A DNA stretch of 64,000 bases from Parachitinimonas caeni (lineage in GTDB: Bacteria > Pseudomonadota > Gammaproteobacteria > Burkholderiales > Chitinimonadaceae), in NCBI RefSeq assembly GCF_030129945.1, contig NZ_JARRAF010000011.1, positions 62,001 through 126,000 on the forward strand. The letters run 5' to 3'. A program made the position numbers and the translations under genes. The notes beneath the pieces were generated by a model. That model searched no databases. It saw only the letters and a list, made by a program, of their open reading frames with translations, and was not told where the DNA came from. Below are positions 45,839 to 55,302 of the stretch, one piece after another. Within the stretch, counting starts at the first letter, position 1, and every line of letters begins with the position of its first letter.

Positions 45839-46648
45839 ATGACGATGAATGATCCTGCTATAGAAATTATCAATGTCTCTGCCGTGTCGCATCGCGCCAA
45901 TGCACCGGCTCTGCTATTTATCCACGGCGCTTATGCTGCTGCCTGGTGCTGGAATCAGGGATTCATGAGTTATCTGGCCGAATCCGGTTATGACTGCTAT
46001 GCCCTGAGCCTGCGAGGGCATGGTGGAAGTGGTGGTCACGAAGTGTTGTCACTCGCGAGCCTGGACGACTTTCAGCGTGATATTGCCAAGGCGATAGAAC
46101 AAATCGCACGGCCGGTTGTATTGATTGGTCATTCGATGGGCGGTTTCCTGGCGATGCGTCACGCACGCCAGCACCCGGTCGCCGGCTTGGCGTGCCTGGC
46201 CCCAGTGCCTCCGGAGGGATTGATAGGCTCCACCCTGCATCTGATGTGCTGGCATCCGGCCTTGTTGCTTGAATTGAACTGTGTGCAGTACGCAGGGCAG
46301 GCACCGCAATTAAGCAAGCTCAGAGACTTGCTGTTTTCGAGTGACTTGCCGGATGAGCGATTGTTGGCATTTGCCCGCCAGTTTCAGCGAGAGTCGGACC
46401 GAGCGATACTGGATCTGTCGATGCAGGCTATGAGTTATCTATGGACGGCCTGTCAGCGACCGCAATGTCCGTCTATCGTTCTGGGTGGGGGGGATGACGT
46501 GCTGATGCCCGCACATCAGATTCACTCCGCCGCCTGTGCGCTGGGTGTGCGGGCTGAGTTCATTTCGGGCGTGGCGCACGTCATGATGTTGGACATGCGG
46601 TGGCAGCGGGTTGCGGAACGACTGAAGGTCTGGCTGGAGGCACTATAA
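45839..46648 (+). CDS. Alpha/beta hydrolase
   Basis: A 269-residue hydrolase. The oxyanion region LLFIHGAYAAAWCW, nucleophile Ser in LIGHSMGGFLAM, acid Asp in LGGGDDVLMPAHQ and catalytic His in SGVAHVMMLD complete the triad. Substrate unknown; lipases, esterases and lactonases share this pattern. The ATG at 45839 (or 45845) is chosen because the open frame further upstream is repeat DNA. It abuts the NlpC/P60 gene with no gap, as TAAATG. Confidence 0.85.
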   Translation: MTMNDPAIEIINVSAVSHRANAPALLFIHGAYAAAWCWNQGFMSYLAESGYDCYALSLRGHGGSGGHEVLSLASLDDFQRDIAKAIEQIARPVVLIGHSMGGFLAMRHARQHPVAGLACLAPVPPEGLIGSTLHLMCWHPALLLELNCVQYAGQAPQLSKLRDLLFSSDLPDERLLAFARQFQRESDRAILDLSMQAMSYLWTACQRPQCPSIVLGGGDDVLMPAHQIHSAACALGVRAEFISGVAHVMMLDMRWQRVAERLKVWLEAL

Positions 46649-47152
46649 ATGCGATGGATGGCGGCCGTACTCTGCGCAATCATGCTGGTTGGCTGTGCCA
46701 GCAGCCCAACGCGGCCGCCCGTTGGGAAAACGAATCGTGTTGTCAGCAGGCCTGATGCACCGCAGATCAATCCTCACGAGGGCGCGCGGGAAATTGTGAT
46801 GTATGCCTTGGGTTTGATTGACGTCGGTTATCAGTTTGGTGGGAAAAATCCTGAAAGCGGCTTGGACTGCAGTGGGATGGTCGCTTTCATTTTCAAGAAT
46901 GCTTTGGGGTTGGTGCTTCCCCACAACGCGGCAGAAATTGCCCGAACGACCCGACCGATTGAGCGCAAACAACTGGCGGCCGGGGATCTGGTGTTTTTCA
47001 ATACCCGCAACAAGCCGTTCTCGCACGTCGGCATCTACATCGGTGATGACAAATTCGTCCACGCACCGAGTACCAACGGGCGTATCCGTATCGACTCCAT
47101 GAAGGCGAACTACTTCGCGCAGCGCTACGAAGCCGCGCGAAGCGTATTTTGA
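46649..47152 (+). CDS. NlpC/P60-family lipoprotein endopeptidase
   Basis: A 167-residue lipoprotein. The signal peptide ends in the lipobox MLVGC (about residue 15). The NlpC/P60 domain has the catalytic Cys in GLDCSGMVAFIF, His in FSHVGIYIGDDKFVHAP and the usual YQFGGKNPESG lead. It should cut peptide cross-links or stems in peptidoglycan in the periplasm. It starts directly at the stop of the hydrolase gene, so the two form an operon. Confidence 0.92.
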   Translation: MRWMAAVLCAIMLVGCASSPTRPPVGKTNRVVSRPDAPQINPHEGAREIVMYALGLIDVGYQFGGKNPESGLDCSGMVAFIFKNALGLVLPHNAAEIARTTRPIERKQLAAGDLVFFNTRNKPFSHVGIYIGDDKFVHAPSTNGRIRIDSMKANYFAQRYEAARSVF

Positions 47153-47224
47153 TAAACAGCAAGGTAATTTGGCTTCACGCATTGCGACGCTGAAGAGCCT
47201 TACCTTGCAACGCAACGGCAGAAC

Positions 47225-48205
47225 CTAGCCCAATCTGTGAGTAGCCGCTCGCTGCAGACGATCTTCAATGGCCAGCCACGCCGGGCCTGCTGGTGGTGTC
47301 TCCAGCAATAGCAAGTCAAAGCCCTGACGGTCGAATTCCCGCAATGTGGCATACAGAATCCGAGCGTAAGACTCAGCATCTTCCGGCATGGTTTGGCCGT
47401 AAACCCCGGCCGGGTAGCTGACTGTTGGTGACCGGTGCAGCAAGGCCACACGCTTGCCGGCTGCCGTGCGCTGGATGGCTTCGGCAAGCAACAAGGGCAG
47501 GGCGCCGATGGTTAGTGGCGTATGCGGGGCATAGTGTGAATCAAGCAAGCCGGATACCCGAATCTTGGCGGTGTCTGACCGCCGATGATGAACCAGTTTG
47601 CATCCCAATACCGCTTCAATCGCTTCAGCGGGAATACCACCCGGACGCAGTAACGTTGGTTCATCGGTTGTGAGGCCGACGATGGTGGACTCGACCCCGA
47701 TCCGGCAGGGACCGCCGTCAAGAATCAGCGGCAGGGCATGACCGAATTCAGCCGCGACGTGGCTGGCCAAGGTCGGGCTGACGTGACCGAAGCGATTGGC
47801 GGAAGGTGCTGCGAGGCCGCCGCCAAATCGTGTTAGCAATTCATGGGTCAGCGGGTGAGCAGGGGCTCGCAGGCCAACGGTGTCTTGGCCGCCTGTCACG
47901 GCATCTGAAACGCCGGTCTGCCTGGGTAAGATCAGCGTGAGGGAGCCTGGCCAGAATGCGGCCGCAAGTTGGTAGGCAACCTCCGGAATATCACGAGCCC
48001 ACTGGCTCAGCTGTTCGATGCCTGCAATATGCACAATGATCGGATGGTCGGAAGGCCGGCCCTTCATGGCGAAAATTTTCGCGACAGCATCCGGTTGGCT
48101 GGCGTCGGCAGCGAGGCCATATACGGTTTCGGTGGGGATCGCAACCAGATCTCCCTGGCGCAGTAATGCCAGGGCCTGGTCGATGTCGGTGCTGATGTGA
48201 GTCAT
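47225..48205 (-). CDS. L-threonylcarbamoyladenylate synthase, Sua5 type
   Basis: A 326-residue enzyme that makes threonylcarbamoyl-AMP for the t6A modification of tRNA. The YrdC domain (about residues 8-195) has GDLVAIPTETVYGLAADAS, KGRPSDHPIIVHI and APSANRFGHVSPT. The C-terminal Sua5 domain follows, beginning near SGLLDSHYAPHTPL, so this is the long form rather than the short TsaC. The ATG at 48205 fits the family better than a TTG four codons earlier. Confidence 0.93.
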   Translation of the reverse strand: MTHISTDIDQALALLRQGDLVAIPTETVYGLAADASQPDAVAKIFAMKGRPSDHPIIVHIAGIEQLSQWARDIPEVAYQLAAAFWPGSLTLILPRQTGVSDAVTGGQDTVGLRAPAHPLTHELLTRFGGGLAAPSANRFGHVSPTLASHVAAEFGHALPLILDGGPCRIGVESTIVGLTTDEPTLLRPGGIPAEAIEAVLGCKLVHHRRSDTAKIRVSGLLDSHYAPHTPLTIGALPLLLAEAIQRTAAGKRVALLHRSPTVSYPAGVYGQTMPEDAESYARILYATLREFDRQGFDLLLLETPPAGPAWLAIEDRLQRAATHRLG

Positions 48206-48300
48206 GGCGGGCAACAATCATCTAAAGCCTGATTATACCCTGCCCGCCGTATCTGCTTGTCGGGGAGGCTGAATTCGCCCGGCTCAGGATTTTGAGGTGA

Positions 48301-48954
48301 TTATTGATCAGCCAGAACGCCGCGCCAGAACTGCTTGAGCGCAGAGGTCAATTCGGTGGCGAAGTCGGGTGCAAGCAGGCGTAATGCAGGCCGCATCATG
48401 ACTTCGCGCATGGCATCGGGGTAATCCAGCAACTGCCAGAGGCCGAGTGTCAGCGCGTAGGTGCGTACCATGAGGCGGGCACCCGAGCCGGTTTCGAGTA
48501 CTGATAGCGCTGATTCGAGCGCGTTGCCAGTGCGCTCCAGCCGCTGTGCAAGCTGCAGCTTGAAGTTATAGACATGATCCTGAGCCAGGTTTTGCTCCAG
48601 AACACTGTTGGCCATGGCGGCCAGACGCAGAAACTCTGGGTGTTCCTGCAGATATTTTGCGTAGAACTCCAGAAACAGGTTGACTCGTTCCCACGGGGTT
48701 CCGCTGGCAGTGAGGAAATGTTCTGTCAAACGGTCGAGCAGCGCCGAGAATTCCTGATCCAGCAAAGCGGTGAAGATTTCCTCCTTGGTCTGGAAGTACA
48801 GATAAACGGTGCCCTTGGCCAGCCCGGCTGCCTCAGCGATCCGGCTGACTGCTGGGAGTTGGCGAGTGTCCTCCAGATAGAGGCTGCGGGCAGCCGCCAA
48901 CAGGCTGTCGCGTCGGGCTTGTTTGTCTTCATCAGCAATGGCGCGTTGTTTCAT
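48301..48954 (-). CDS. TetR-family transcriptional regulator
   Basis: A 217-residue regulator. The N-terminal helix-turn-helix runs RDSLLAAARSLYLEDTRQLPAVSRIAEAAGLAKGTVYLYF (about residues 14-53), with KEEIFTALLDQEF after it. The ligand domain is not recognised. It is 97 bases upstream of sua5, same strand. Its target is not evident; the SDR gene lies upstream on the same strand. Confidence 0.85.
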   Translation of the reverse strand: MKQRAIADEDKQARRDSLLAAARSLYLEDTRQLPAVSRIAEAAGLAKGTVYLYFQTKEEIFTALLDQEFSALLDRLTEHFLTASGTPWERVNLFLEFYAKYLQEHPEFLRLAAMANSVLEQNLAQDHVYNFKLQLAQRLERTGNALESALSVLETGSGARLMVRTYALTLGLWQLLDYPDAMREVMMRPALRLLAPDFATELTSALKQFWRGVLADQ

Positions 48955-49067
48955 GGGTGTCTGTCCGAGTCAGTGGTTCATGGGGGCGATATTGTCGCCA
49001 GCCGGGTTGCCTGTCTAGTCTATTGGGCGGAGCCATTGTCGAATGAGCCTGTACGGGCGGGTCTTTA

Positions 49068-49179
49068 GGCTTTGTTGGTGTTTTTATATAACATATTGAT
49101 TTTAATCATAATTAAGAGATTTTAAATTCAAATCCCTTATTTAAAATCAATCGCTTGCATGAAAACGTCAACAGAGTCC
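49068..49179. mobile_element. Short AT-rich foldback with the interspersed-repeat termini
   Basis: The 112-bp segment starts GGCTTTGTTGGTGTTTT and ends, inverted, as GGACTCTGTTGACGTTTT, the ends seen in copies A and E. The interior is AT-rich and itself folds: ATTGATTTTAA at 49095-49105 pairs with TTAAAATCAAT at 49141-49151. TA flanks only the left side. It lies between the TetR and SDR genes. Confidence 0.5.
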
Positions 49180-49219
49180 AGGGCTCTAACTTTGATTGCA
49201 CGAGGATGATTGCTGGCAA

Positions 49220-50005
49220 TCAGTTCTTCATCAGCTGGTAAGCGATTTTGCTTTGTAAGGATCTTGGTGCCAGCCGATTGCCGAATATGGTTAATTTATT
49301 GCCAAGGCCGGGGATGACGCTTGGCTTGCCACAAAACAACGCAGCCAACCCGGCATCGACAACGGGACGTGACTGCATCATGAACAGCCTCTGATAAGGG
49401 GTGGTACGTTGCCCGGCTGCAGCCAAAAAGCCGGTCGCACTGACGCCAGGGGAGAGTACGCTGAGTTTGACCTTATGCGGCTTCAGTTCTTCATGCAGCG
49501 CTTCCCCAAACAACAGTACATAAGCCTTTGAGGCGCCATAAGCAGCGTAGGTGGGTGTTGCCTGATAGCCTCCAATGCTGGCAACCAGCAGAATGTGCCC
49601 CTCTCCACGTTGGATCATGCTGCGGGCAAACAGATGCGTTAGCTCGGTCAGACTAAGTATGTTCAGCTGCAGCATATCCAGGGTCGCAGCCAAGGGCTGT
49701 TCGACGAACGGACCGTAAAGTCCGCACCCGGCGTTATTAATCAGGATATCGACATTGATTTTCTTTTGATCCAAATGTTGCTTGAGCGCAAGACCACTGC
49801 CGGGCAGTGCGAGGTCGGCAGCCTTGAGTTCTACTGCAACGTTGTGTCTGGCGCTAATGGTTGCCGCAAGCTGCTGCATGGGTTCCTGACGACGTGCAAC
49901 CAGTATCAGATTGGCGCCTCTCTCGGCCAAGGCATGGGCAAAGTCGATACCAAAGCCGCTGGAGGCCCCGGTAATCAAAGCCCACTTGCCGGTGAGTTTC
50001 TCCAT
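49220..50005 (-). CDS. Short-chain dehydrogenase/reductase
   Basis: A 261-residue NAD(P)-dependent oxidoreductase. The dinucleotide motif ALITGASSGFGIDFAHALAE starts at residue 9, NNAG lies near 90, and the catalytic Ser and YxxxK are in LVASIGGYQ and YAAYGASKAY. The substrate is unknown. A small group of related enzymes acts on fatty acyl or steroid substrates. GAGAA precedes the ATG. Confidence 0.88.
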   Translation of the reverse strand: MEKLTGKWALITGASSGFGIDFAHALAERGANLILVARRQEPMQQLAATISARHNVAVELKAADLALPGSGLALKQHLDQKKINVDILINNAGCGLYGPFVEQPLAATLDMLQLNILSLTELTHLFARSMIQRGEGHILLVASIGGYQATPTYAAYGASKAYVLLFGEALHEELKPHKVKLSVLSPGVSATGFLAAAGQRTTPYQRLFMMQSRPVVDAGLAALFCGKPSVIPGLGNKLTIFGNRLAPRSLQSKIAYQLMKN

Positions 50006-50210
50006 ATTGTTCTCCTGATAGGGTGTTTTTAAAATTTCTCTGGCCGCGTATTTTTATGACTTGCGGTCACTTTATATTTAGACAGCACAGGATAAGCCGT
50101 CAATAGCCAAGCATGGATATTCAGTATTTTGCGAAACGAGTGAGCTGATGATTCAGACCTTTAATCTTGCAAAGCGGCGGATTCATCCCCATCTACAGCG
50201 TGCGCTGCGC

Positions 50211-50216
50211 TATAAT
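50211..50216 (+). promoter_or_regulatory. -10 element upstream of fmdB-type gene
   Basis: A perfect TATAAT lies 70 bases before the zinc-ribbon gene. No good -35 is seen at 17 bases. Confidence 0.5.
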
Positions 50217-50286
50217 CGCCCCCTTGTCCGTCGAAAACGGGTGTAGTTTTTGAGCGGCGCAGTACCAAGAAATAAAGGACACCATC

Positions 50287-50556
50287 ATGCCTATCTACGA
50301 ATACGCTTGTTCCGCTTGTGGCCATCATGCCGATGTATTGCAGAAATCATCGGATGCTCCGTTGACGGAGTGCCCGGCTTGCCATCAGGCAACATACGCC
50401 AAACAGCTGTCTGCCGCAGGCTTTCAGCTGAAGGGCAGCGGTTGGTATGCCACCGACTTCAAGGGTGGCAGCTCCTCTGCCTCCTCTACGAAAACCGAAT
50501 CCAGTAGTGAAGGCTCGGGCGGTTCCTGCCCTGGCGGCGGTTGCGCCTGCCACTGA
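50287..50556 (+). CDS. FmdB-family zinc-ribbon protein
   Basis: An 89-residue protein. MPIYEYACSACGHHADV and TECPACHQ supply two CxxC pairs, a zinc ribbon at residues 1-45. The rest is Gly/Ser-rich and ends in a CPGGGCACH stretch. The role is unknown; the family is common before DUF502 and aspS in betaproteobacteria. AAAGGA is upstream. Confidence 0.9.
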   Translation: MPIYEYACSACGHHADVLQKSSDAPLTECPACHQATYAKQLSAAGFQLKGSGWYATDFKGGSSSASSTKTESSSEGSGGSCPGGGCACH

Positions 50557-50580
50557 CCGGGATCTTTGACCATCAAAACA

Positions 50581-51222
50581 ATGAAACGCTATTTCATCAC
50601 CGGTCTGCTGATCTGGGTTCCTCTGGGTATCACCCTATGGGTCATTAGTGTGCTGGTCGGCACGCTTGATGACTTATTGTTCTTGCTCCCCCGTCGCTAT
50701 CAGCCAACCGAGTGGCTGGGCTTCCATATTCCGGGTTTTGGCGTCATTCTGGCTTTAAGTATCGTCTTATCTACGGGCTTGCTGACGGCGAACATTCTTG
50801 GCCAACGTCTGGTGACGATGTGGGAAGAGATTCTGGCGCGTATTCCGGTGGTGAAGTCGATTTATGGCAGCGTAAAGCAAGTATCCGATACGCTGTTTTC
50901 TGGTAGTGGCCAAGCTTTCCGGAAAGCCCTGCTGGTACGGTTTCCGCATCAGGATGCTTGGACGATTGCGTTTCTGACAGGCTCTCCTTCTGGTGAGGTC
51001 GCCAGCCATCTTGGGGAGGAGCATGTGTCGGTTTATGTTCCGACGACGCCCAACCCGACGTCGGGCTATTTCGTCTTGGTCCCCAAGCGCGATACCTTCG
51101 AGCTGGAAATGAGTGTAGATGATGCACTCAAATATGTAATTTCCATGGGGGTGGTCGCACCCAGCCCCAAGGCAGCCGAGCTGCGTCTGCAGTCTGGCGA
51201 CGAGCATAATCGCAAGGGCTAG
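50581..51222 (+). CDS. DUF502 inner-membrane protein
   Basis: A 213-residue membrane protein. Two hydrophobic helices (YFITGLLIWVPLGITLWVI and IPGFGVILALSIVLSTGLL) are followed by a cytoplasmic or periplasmic domain with RIPVVKSIYGSVKQVSDTL and HVSVYVPTTPNPTSGYFVLV, conserved in DUF502. Function unknown. An in-frame TTG at 50566 exists, but the ATG at 50581 begins the conserved part. Follows the zinc-ribbon gene and precedes aspS by about 100 bases. Confidence 0.9.
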   Translation: MKRYFITGLLIWVPLGITLWVISVLVGTLDDLLFLLPRRYQPTEWLGFHIPGFGVILALSIVLSTGLLTANILGQRLVTMWEEILARIPVVKSIYGSVKQVSDTLFSGSGQAFRKALLVRFPHQDAWTIAFLTGSPSGEVASHLGEEHVSVYVPTTPNPTSGYFVLVPKRDTFELEMSVDDALKYVISMGVVAPSPKAAELRLQSGDEHNRKG

Positions 51223-51323
51223 GCGGCCACCCCGCTTAGCCCGTCAATCGCCGACCTTTCGGCCCCCTGTTTTTCTAGTTTCCTGACTTTGTCGCCATTA
51301 CCATCCAAATTAGGGGTTTACTC

Positions 51324-53114
51324 ATGCGTACCGATTATTGCGGCTTGATCGACAAGCGTTTTCTTTCTCAAACCGTCACCATTAAAGGCTGGGCGCATCG
51401 CCGTCGCGATCATGGTGGTGTGATTTTCATTGACTTGCGTGATCGTGAGGGTCTGGTGCAAGTTGTGATTGATCCGGATACTCCGGAGGCATTCAAGATT
51501 GCGGATACTGTTCGCAGCGAGTTTGTGCTGGAGATCAAGGGTATTGTGCGCGCGCGTCCGGAGGGGACGACCAATGCCAATCTGGTTTCTGGCGAGATCG
51601 AAATCCTGGCCAAGGAGATCAGTGTTCTCAACAGCGCGGTGACGCCGCCGTTCCAGATTGATGATGAGCATCTGTCTGAAATGACCCGTCTGCAGCATCG
51701 CGTGATGGATTTGCGTCGTCCTGCGATGCAGAAAAACCTGCGTTTACGCTATAAGGTTGCCTTGCTGGTACGTAATTTCCTCGATTCTCGTGGCTTTATC
51801 GATGTCGAAACCCCGATGCTGACGCGTTCGACGCCGGAAGGCGCGCGCGACTATCTCGTGCCTAGCCGGGTCCATGACGGTCAGTTTTTTGCGCTGCCGC
51901 AATCGCCTCAGCTGTTCAAGCAGCTGCTGATGGTGGCAGGCTTCGACCGTTATTACCAGATCACCAAGTGCTTCCGTGACGAAGATTTGCGTGCCGATCG
52001 TCAACCCGAATTCACTCAGATCGATATCGAGACTTCCTTCCTCGACGAAAACGAGATCATGGACATTATGGAAGACATGGCTCGCCATGTGTTCATGGAA
52101 GCCATTGGCGTGGACTTGGGCAAATTCCCGCGCATGCAGTACGACGATGCCATGTTCTACTATGGCTCGGATAAGCCAGATATGCGCGTTAGCCTCAAGT
52201 TCACAGAGCTGACCGATGTGATGAAGGAAGTACCTTTCAAGGTATTCAGTGGGGCCGCCAATATGGCAGGCGGCCGAGTAGTGGGCTTGCGGGTGCCGGG
52301 TGGTGCAGCGTTCAGCCGTTCCGAGATTGATGCCTGGACGCAATTTGTTGGCATTTATGGCGCCAAGGGATTGGCTTATATCAAGGTCAACGACGTCACC
52401 CAGCCGAACGAAACCGGATTGCAGTCGCCAATCGTCAAGAATCTGACGGAAGCCGCGCTGAAAGCAACGCTGGAACGTACTGGCGCACAAAATGGCGACA
52501 TTATCTTCTTTGGTGCAGACAAGACCAAGGTGGTAAACGAAGCCATCGGCGCTTTACGTTTGAAGATCGGCCATGAGAAGGGCGAGGCGGGCGGATACTT
52601 CGTCAGAGAGTGGCGCCCGTTGTGGGTTGTTGATTTCCCGATGTTCGAGTACGACGAAGAAGACAAGCGCTATGTCGCTTGCCACCACCCCTTCACCTCG
52701 CCCAAGGTTGAGCATATTGAGCTGCTGAAGACCAATCCGGGCCAGTGCAAGGCGCGCGCTTACGATATGGTGTTGAACGGCTGGGAAATTGGCGGTGGCT
52801 CGATTCGTATCCATCGCGCCGACATGCAATCCACCGTATTTGATGCTTTGGGTATTGGGGAAGAGGAAGCCCGCAACAAGTTTGGCTTCTTGCTCGACAA
52901 CCTGGCCTATGGCGCGCCGCCACATGGCGGTCTGGCTTTCGGATTGGATCGTTTAGTGACCTTGATGACAGGTGCCGAGTCGATCCGTGATGTGATTGCC
53001 TTCCCGAAAACACAGCGCGCACAGTGTTTGTTGACTAATGCACCTAACGCAGTGGATGAGAAGCAGTTGCGTGAATTACATATCAAGTTGCGCAACCCAA
53101 CTCAAGTGGCTTGA
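51324..53114 (+). CDS. aspS: Aspartyl-tRNA synthetase
   Basis: A 596-residue class II synthetase charging tRNA-Asp. An OB-fold anticodon-binding domain (about residues 1-105) precedes the catalytic core: [39 protein letters not shown] (motif 2, spans residues 212-234), the GAD insertion, and [15 protein letters not shown] (motif 3). Length and bacterial-type insertion fit AspRS. Whether it discriminates against tRNA-Asn cannot be judged. A terminator lies about 27 bases after the stop. Confidence 0.97.
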   Translation: MRTDYCGLIDKRFLSQTVTIKGWAHRRRDHGGVIFIDLRDREGLVQVVIDPDTPEAFKIADTVRSEFVLEIKGIVRARPEGTTNANLVSGEIEILAKEISVLNSAVTPPFQIDDEHLSEMTRLQHRVMDLRRPAMQKNLRLRYKVALLVRNFLDSRGFIDVETPMLTRSTPEGARDYLVPSRVHDGQFFALPQSPQLFKQLLMVAGFDRYYQITKCFRDEDLRADRQPEFTQIDIETSFLDENEIMDIMEDMARHVFMEAIGVDLGKFPRMQYDDAMFYYGSDKPDMRVSLKFTELTDVMKEVPFKVFSGAANMAGGRVVGLRVPGGAAFSRSEIDAWTQFVGIYGAKGLAYIKVNDVTQPNETGLQSPIVKNLTEAALKATLERTGAQNGDIIFFGADKTKVVNEAIGALRLKIGHEKGEAGGYFVREWRPLWVVDFPMFEYDEEDKRYVACHHPFTSPKVEHIELLKTNPGQCKARAYDMVLNGWEIGGGSIRIHRADMQSTVFDALGIGEEEARNKFGFLLDNLAYGAPPHGGLAFGLDRLVTLMTGAESIRDVIAFPKTQRAQCLLTNAPNAVDEKQLRELHIKLRNPTQVA

Positions 53115-53140
53115 TCGCTAAGTCGTCAGAGGTTGAAAGA

Positions 53141-53169
53141 AAATCGGCGCCGTGTGCGCCGATTTTTTT
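53141..53169 (+). terminator. Terminator of aspS
   Basis: AAATCGGCGC and GCGCCGATTT pair as a 10-bp stem around CGTGT, followed by TTTTT. It ends the fmdB-DUF502-aspS unit. Confidence 0.92.
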
Positions 53170-53194
53170 ATCTATTCCTGCTTCAGCAACAATA

Positions 53195-53463
53195 GGCTCG
53201 GTTGACATTTTTGTCTTCGGGCCGTGTTTCGTTGGATTGGGGTCTAGTGCAAGGCGAAAAGTGCGACGCTTTGCAGCAACTGCCACGCAAGGGCCGGGGT
53301 CGATTTTTGAGTATGGCGCTGTGAGGGTTCGCTCAGCTGTAATCACCCTGCTGTGTGTAGTGGTTGGAATTTTGGCACATTAACCTCAATGGGCTATGCC
53401 TCGTGGCTATTGCCCAACCCCGAAACTCATTCGGCGTAACCAGAAGCAAAACGTCAACAGCGC
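53195..53463. mobile_element. Structured interspersed repeat, full-length copy E, TA-flanked
   Basis: A 269-bp element in the opposite orientation to copy A. It starts GGCTCGGTTGACATTTTTG and ends AAAACGTCAACAGCGC; both termini match those of copy A. TA flanks it at 53193-53194 and 53464-53465. The left part (CGTTTCGTCGGATT-like, then GTGCAAGGCGAAAAGTGCGA) matches the right end of copy A, and the centre GGGTCGATTTTTGAG matches its left module. It is shorter than copy A by about 105 bases, so parts of the interior are deleted. Confidence 0.65.
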
Positions 53464-53482
53464 TACGTCATTGGCGAGATTT

Positions 53483-54214
53483 TCACGGAGAGCGGTGGTC
53501 GTAAAGTCGATCAATTCTCGCGCTTGTACCATCCTGAATCAGGGTGTTTAAGGCATTTTCCATTTGACGGATCAAGCTGTCCGGAGCTTCGAGATTACAG
53601 GCCAGATAGAGGTCGGCATGATTAAACGAGAGCAAGGGCATAATGTCTCCTGCCAGGCCGCGTCTAGCCAGCAGTTGGGCGCCTTCGTAGCGTCCAGATG
53701 CCCATAGATCAATCCGACCTGCCATCAGCTTACCAGGATTGAGATTGTCATCCGGTGCCGTGTCTACCCGATAGCCCTTGCTCCGGAAGTAATTATCCCG
53801 AATGTCTCCGTTATACGTGCCAATTACATAAGCGCGGGCATCTTCCAGCGATCGCAAAGAGATTTTCCGTTCAGCTTTGCCGTAAAGCACCCAGTCGGTG
53901 GAGGCGAGTGGCCCAATCCACTTGAATAGCGGTTCGCGTTCTTTGGTGCGGGTCGTTGCAAAGACGCAAGTCAGCTTCTGTGTCAGCGCCATCTCATAAG
54001 CGCGGCGCCAAGGCAACAAGTCGATCTGGTAGCGTATACCGGTCTTTTCCATCATCAGGCGTACCTTGTCAGCGGCAATGCCGACGATTTTGCCATCGAC
54101 CAGCATATTGAAAGGGGGTGAGTCCTCAGTGTTCAGCGTAACCAAAAGGGGCGATGCGGCACACACCCCCCATAGCAGGGTCGTACACGCGAAGACGGTT
54201 TGCAGTTTTGGCAT
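53483..54214 (-). CDS. Periplasmic solute-binding protein (family 3-like)
   Basis: A 243-residue protein with a signal peptide (about residues 1-20, ending CAAS). The body begins PLLVTLNTEDSPPFNMLVDG and has ADKVRLMMEKTGIRYQI and WRRAYEMALT, typical of the amino-acid-binding family. No transporter genes are nearby, so it may be an orphan receptor or sensory ligand-binding protein. The start lies about 400 bases from the next gene. Confidence 0.8.
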   Translation of the reverse strand: MPKLQTVFACTTLLWGVCAASPLLVTLNTEDSPPFNMLVDGKIVGIAADKVRLMMEKTGIRYQIDLLPWRRAYEMALTQKLTCVFATTRTKEREPLFKWIGPLASTDWVLYGKAERKISLRSLEDARAYVIGTYNGDIRDNYFRSKGYRVDTAPDDNLNPGKLMAGRIDLWASGRYEGAQLLARRGLAGDIMPLLSFNHADLYLACNLEAPDSLIRQMENALNTLIQDGTSARIDRLYDHRSP

Positions 54215-54612
54215 AGCTGGTCCCCACTTTATCTGCTGGCGTGGATTGCGTGATGAGTGCTGAGTTATGACTGTTTAATGATCTGTGGCGAGTGATCGTT
54301 ACGTAAGTGACGGGGCACACAGATTGAATGTACGACAGCTACTCCTCCATTCTGCGTGGTTGAAAAGTCGGACGGTTGCAGTGCTTTGCGATTCAGCCCA
54401 GGTGCTCACCGACGTTGCCATCTATAGAAGTGTAGAGAGTCAAGGTGATTTTGTCGGATCCCCATGATAAGTGGTGATAGGTTGTTTGACACTGTTAAAT
54501 CAAAGAAGACCATATGGCGGGGTGGCAACCGCTTGCATTGATGTGCTCAGGTTTTGAACAGCCACCAGTGGCAAGCAAGTGATGGAGCTTATTGAGTCGT
54601 GATGAGAGGGTG
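54215..54612. other. Gap of about 400 bases between divergent genes
   Basis: I see no gene or strong hairpin in this stretch, which must hold the promoter of the solute-binding protein gene and that of the PAS gene. No -10/-35 pair is convincing. Confidence 0.45.
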
Positions 54613-55284
54613 ATGAGCGCAAACCAAGGGACATTGATAATCGCGCTGCAGCGAGGGTTGGTTGGGGCTGCCGCACTCTGGCCATGCTATGGCAATGCTG
54701 CGACGGCTGAGCCGAGGACATGGCCGGTGGCTGTGACCTGGCTGCTAGGCTTGGTGATTGGGGTGTGTGCAGGAGGATTCTGGCAGAGGGCAAGTATTCG
54801 AAAACAGCAGAGTGAGATGGTGATCGCTCTGCGGCAAGCGATGCAGGAGGGTGATTTTGCTGCACGTCTGCGGTTGGCTGACCATGCTTCCCAGCCACAA
54901 CTGGCCGAAATATTCAACGAACTGATGGCTACCATGGATATTCAGGACAGGGTCTGGCAACGTGACAGGCGTTTGTGGCAGGCGACACTTGATGCCGCCC
55001 CCGTTGCTATCTGGGTCAAAGATCTGGCAGGGCGTTACGTCCTGGTAAACCAGCGGGCGAAGATCAGCTTGGGGGAATCGTGCCTGGGCCAGACGGACAG
55101 CGAGCTAATGAGTGCGGAACTGTCTGCCAGTGAACGCCAGGACGATCGTAACGTCCTGCTAGGACAGCCGCGCTTGCCGGACGTGGTTAAACGAAACATT
55201 AAATTTGCAGTGCTGGATGCCGACGGGCAGCCCATGGCGGTCTGCGGCGTGGAGGGGGACTTCGAGGATGGGAGAGTGGGGTGA
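54613..55284 (+). CDS. Membrane-anchored PAS-domain protein without output domain
   Basis: A 223-residue protein. A hydrophobic helix lies near residues 42-60 (TWLLGLVIGVCAGGFW) after a variable leader, followed by a short helical linker and a PAS domain (about 115-215: LWQATLDAAPVAIWVKDLAGRYVLVNQRA, GQTDSELM, CGVEGDF). It ends there: no histidine kinase, GGDEF or other output follows, and the next gene is on the opposite strand. The N-terminal remnant of a broken sensor, or a stand-alone receptor, are both possible. The ATG at 54613 is preferred to earlier TTG or GTG codons. Confidence 0.65.
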   Translation: MSANQGTLIIALQRGLVGAAALWPCYGNAATAEPRTWPVAVTWLLGLVIGVCAGGFWQRASIRKQQSEMVIALRQAMQEGDFAARLRLADHASQPQLAEIFNELMATMDIQDRVWQRDRRLWQATLDAAPVAIWVKDLAGRYVLVNQRAKISLGESCLGQTDSELMSAELSASERQDDRNVLLGQPRLPDVVKRNIKFAVLDADGQPMAVCGVEGDFEDGRVG

Positions 55285-55302
55285 CTTACCTCCTTCGGCG
55301 CG

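Noticed and set aside
54613-55284. Calling the PAS gene a sensor histidine kinase
   Set aside because: No kinase motifs occur in any frame before the next gene.
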